Shown here: one piece after another, positions 61,528 through 64,000 of the stretch | Numbering within the stretch: position 1 is the stretch's first letter | How the letters are laid out: the number at the start of each line of letters is the position of its first letter | From: Bacillus albus | GTDB taxonomy: Bacteria; Bacillota; Bacilli; Bacillales; Bacillaceae_G | Assembly (NCBI RefSeq): GCF_001884185.1 | Contig: NZ_MAOE01000037.1 | Span: 124,001-188,000 of the forward strand | Reading direction: 5' to 3' | DNA length: 64,000 nucleotides | Notes under the pieces: generated by a model | Database searches by the model: none | Seen by the model: only the letters and a program-made list of their open reading frames with translations | What the model was told of the DNA's origin: nothing | Translations under genes and position numbers: made by a program

Positions 61528-63093
61528 TCAAGTTAATTTAGTCGTAATAAGTTGGCCAGCCTCATTAATCGTTACTTTCCATTTCGCTCCACTAGCAGTC
61601 TTCATGACGATACCTTTACTTGCTTCTATTTCAATATCTCCAAACATTCTTCCACCAGTTGTCGCTAACCAAGCATTCCCATTCTCCATAGAAGACCTCG
61701 CAAACATACGATTAATTCGAAAACGTTTATGGTCTTGAACGTAACCACTGAGTGTAATTCTTACTTTATATAGTTGACTCGCCTTCATATTCGATATAAT
61801 TGTATCGCCTACATTTAATGGAACATCCGATGCAACAACCCAATTTCCAGTTGCACTTAATGCATATTCAATTTTAATTTTCTTCGGGCTCTCTCCCCAT
61901 CCAAAATACATGCCAAAACAATTTAACATTTTGATTGGATTCTTCGTAAAATCTAGTTCAATCACAACTGGATTACTATCTAGAACATCGATATAGTTTA
62001 CACTTTGTTCATCTATTAAATTAAAACAATTTGCAAGATTCCCCCCGTAAGGTAATTTCCCACTTACTTGCTTAACAGTATACTTCTGCTGAGCATTTAC
62101 TAATATATCATCTTGGTTCCCTATTAAATGTGGTTTATTTAACGTAATTGGCAACTGAACCCGAAGAGATTCTTCATAGGTAGACTTACAAACATTATAT
62201 TGTCCTTTATCGACAATAGTTGTGGAAAGTAAATTCGAAAAAAGGTAGTTGCGATGCGAATTAGAAGAAAATTCAATGACAATCGGTTCGCTACTCATCC
62301 GGTACGTATCCCAAATCATACAATCAAATGTATTATAGGCACCCGTACAACGAATTACTTTTTTCGTTTGCTGTCTACATTGTACTTGAATATCATGAAA
62401 TGTATTGCCTGAACTTTCATTTGGCAAATCACTATTTCCATCTACTTCAATCCCATACTGACATCCATCAATAAATATAGATTGAAATACATTTGCGTTA
62501 ATCCAGCAAGGTGTATTTATATCATCTATATATTCTGTCTTCAAATGTATTGCAGTTTGAAAGTTTTTAATTTGAATAAAGTTAACTTGAAAGAAACTAA
62601 TATAATCCCATGCTTTTTGACAATAAAAGTGTATAGCCTTTCCTTTATATGACGACGTTGCATTTATTATATTTATATTTGATATAAGAGAGTGATTAGG
62701 AACTTCTATTTGTTGCGAACCGGAAACATAAATAACTGCGGATTGAAACAGTGGATTTATAACTTGAACTGTACCACCTGTTATAGACGCATTTTGTTGC
62801 AGTTCAAACGCATTAAAATCTCCATCAATTTGCAACGTAACAGTAGGATCCAGCTCTAATCTTACATTTGATTTAATAATAATCGGCTTTACAATTTTGT
62901 ACGTATTTACGCCTGTAATTCTTACAGTGGAAATCCGATTCGATACACAATATTCAATCGCTTGTTGAATCGCTATTGAACTATCATTTCCCGAGTTCGG
63001 AACTGCACCAAAACAATCAATATGGACACTATTTTCAGGTGCACAATCTTCTTGTGATGAAATATACTCTGTCAAAACAAATTCACTCCTCAT
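61528..63093 (-). CDS. Parallel beta-helix (pectate-lyase-fold) protein
   Basis: A 521-residue protein. The N terminus carries the entry motif of pectate-lyase-like beta-helices (VHIDCFGAVPNSGNDSSIAI, then QQAIEYC). Residues about 45-330 show repeated short strands and Asn-rich turns (GNTFHDIQVQC, NYLFSNLLSTTIVDKGQYNV). The C-terminal part (about 340-521) is a separate beta-rich region ending KWKVTINEAGQLITTKLT, like tail-spike and surface proteins. No signal peptide. The role may be glycan binding or cleavage. The ATG has AAAGG only about 4 bases upstream; a TTG at 63075 with AGGAG at good spacing is a real alternative. Confidence 0.82.
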   Translation of the reverse strand: MRSEFVLTEYISSQEDCAPENSVHIDCFGAVPNSGNDSSIAIQQAIEYCVSNRISTVRITGVNTYKIVKPIIIKSNVRLELDPTVTLQIDGDFNAFELQQNASITGGTVQVINPLFQSAVIYVSGSQQIEVPNHSLISNINIINATSSYKGKAIHFYCQKAWDYISFFQVNFIQIKNFQTAIHLKTEYIDDINTPCWINANVFQSIFIDGCQYGIEVDGNSDLPNESSGNTFHDIQVQCRQQTKKVIRCTGAYNTFDCMIWDTYRMSSEPIVIEFSSNSHRNYLFSNLLSTTIVDKGQYNVCKSTYEESLRVQLPITLNKPHLIGNQDDILVNAQQKYTVKQVSGKLPYGGNLANCFNLIDEQSVNYIDVLDSNPVVIELDFTKNPIKMLNCFGMYFGWGESPKKIKIEYALSATGNWVVASDVPLNVGDTIISNMKASQLYKVRITLSGYVQDHKRFRINRMFARSSMENGNAWLATTGGRMFGDIEIEASKGIVMKTASGAKWKVTINEAGQLITTKLT

Positions 63094-63106
63094 ATTACCT
63101 TTTTCA

Positions 63107-63136
63107 TATAATATGTGAGTTTTATCTTAAAAGTTT
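63107..63136 (-). promoter_or_regulatory. Candidate sigmaK-type promoter of the beta-helix gene
   Basis: On the minus strand, AAAC (63133-63136), 17 bases, then CATATTATA (63107-63115), fitting AC-(16-17)-CATAnnnTA. The start would be so close to the ATG that it favours the downstream TTG start. Short motifs like this occur by chance. Confidence 0.4.
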
Positions 63137-63146
63137 CTATAATAAA

Positions 63147-63180
63147 AAAAACAAACGACTTCTACAGTCATTTGTTTAAT
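63147..63180 (-). terminator. Terminator of the glycosyltransferase gene
   Basis: ACAAACGACT pairs with AGTCATTTGT (one mismatch) over 5 bases, overlapping the stop codon, with A/T runs beyond. Confidence 0.75.
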
Positions 63181-64000
63181 TCATATAAATCTTTCGTTTC
63201 TTCTATCATTTTAGTTAACGAGAAATATCTCTCTGCTTTCTCTCTTGCTTTCAGTCTAATACGATTCACCTTTTCTTCATTCTCTTTTAACTCCTCAAGC
63301 GCACTTACAAATCTTAATTCGCAATATTCAGATATCAAAACACCTGATTCTCCATCTATTACCGCTTCATTTATTCCGCCGACATCTATTGAAATAATTG
63401 GTGTCCCTGTCGCCATCGCTTCAATTACCACCATCGGAAACACTTCTCGAAAAGATAATAAAAGTAAGGCATCCATATTTCCTATAAATCCATGTGGTTC
63501 CGAAATATTACCTAACATCTTTACATTTTGCTGCAATCCATACTTTTCTATTTCTTTCATAATAGACTCTTTCTCTGGTCCATCACCAGCAATATAAAAC
63601 TTAAAATCATCTCTCTTTTTCAACACATTTGCAATTTTTACAAATAGTTGATGGTTTTTTTCTTTGGATAATCTAGCTAATATCCCTACATGATAAGTAG
63701 ATTCTGTCTTTTTCTGCCGGAATAAAAACTTTTCAATATCCACACCGTTATAAATCGTCTTTATTTTTTCTGCAGCTACATGCATTGAAATTAAATTATT
63801 TTTTTCAAACTCACTTACTGTAATAATATTGTTCACATATTTATTCATGAAATAACGAAAAAGAATTGGCATTTTCTTTTCTAATATCGTTACATTATGT
63901 TTCGTATACACGACTTTTATCTTTTTTTTCATAAACTTTTGAAGTAGAAATGAATATAACACCATTCGTAAACTATTTGCATGAATAATTTCTATCTTTC
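63168..64000 (-). CDS. Family 4-type glycosyltransferase (5' end beyond window)
   Basis: At least 277 residues of a GT-B fold glycosyltransferase; the open frame continues to the right edge without a start, reading IEIIHANSLRMVLYSFLLQK, so the beginning is outside. The N-terminal part has VVYTKHNVTILEKK and VNNIITVSEFEKNNLI. The C-terminal nucleotide-sugar half shows YNGVDIEKFLFR, HVGILARLSKEKNHQLFV, the signature EVFPMVVIEAMATGTPIIS and GGINEAVIDGESGVLI. It probably transfers a sugar from a nucleotide sugar in making a surface glycan. Its terminator precedes the beta-helix gene. Confidence 0.9.
   Translation of the reverse strand, partial: KIEIIHANSLRMVLYSFLLQKFMKKKIKVVYTKHNVTILEKKMPILFRYFMNKYVNNIITVSEFEKNNLISMHVAAEKIKTIYNGVDIEKFLFRQKKTESTYHVGILARLSKEKNHQLFVKIANVLKKRDDFKFYIAGDGPEKESIMKEIEKYGLQQNVKMLGNISEPHGFIGNMDALLLLSFREVFPMVVIEAMATGTPIISIDVGGINEAVIDGESGVLISEYCELRFVSALEELKENEEKVNRIRLKAREKAERYFSLTKMIEETKDLYELNK

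Noticed and set aside
1-64000. Insertion sequences, prophage, tRNA or rRNA
   Set aside because: No transposase, integrase, terminal repeats or structural RNA genes were recognised on either strand.

Overview
The window looks like a chromosomal segment of a Bacillus cereus-group bacterium (B. cereus or B. thuringiensis type). The DNA is AT-rich, with AGGAGG-like ribosome binding sites, many TTG/GTG starts, a gerN-like germination antiporter, a YjcZ-type sporulation peptide, a Spo0E-like phosphatase and a gene order typical of that group. The visible flagellar genes, including cheA, flgL and motB, are intact, which argues against the non-motile B. anthracis lineage. This assignment comes from family recognition, not from a search.

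1-17.6 kb is a flagellar and chemotaxis block, nearly all on the minus strand. Transcription enters at motA-motB, then cheY, cheA, a large FliY-type switch phosphatase with two CheC modules, and two uncharacterised membrane-anchored proteins. A plus-strand pair follows (a Rossmann-like protein and cheR). Next comes the minus-strand yaaR-flgN-flgK-flgL-fliD-fliS-(fliT position) operon, ending in a hairpin, and then flgB-flgC-fliE-fliF, which runs off the left edge. A GC-richer, strongly structured element lies between flgK and flgL.

17.6-31.5 kb is mixed: an HD phosphohydrolase, an Hfq paralogue, a Spo0E-like protein, the YjcZ peptide, a glyoxalase-fold protein, a frameshifted MFS transporter, an ArsR-type regulator with its MFS partner, a TSUP transporter, a DJ-1/PfpI gene broken by two frameshifts, a nitroreductase, a helically phased palindrome array, a YdcF protein, a DUF421 protein, a MATE pump with a classic MerR-type promoter plus its regulator, and an RNase J paralogue.

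31.5-46.3 kb is housekeeping and transport: gerN, a class III aminotransferase, an acetate-type symporter with its DUF485 partner, a membrane hydroxylase, LysE, a YqcI/YcgG protein, a cold-shock protein, a tiny zinc-finger gene, two RNase H-like proteins, queT under a class I preQ1 riboswitch, a mutarotase, a DMT exporter, a cysteine hydrolase and a double GNAT protein.

46.3-61.4 kb is one 5017-residue ORF made of an N-terminal module and about 35 DUF11 repeats. It has no signal peptide and no cell-wall sorting signal. A beta-helix protein and a glycosyltransferase (partial) lie beyond it on the minus strand. Together they resemble a surface, possibly spore-surface, locus and are the most interesting part of the window. 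I see no rRNA, tRNA, insertion sequence, prophage or CRISPR array.
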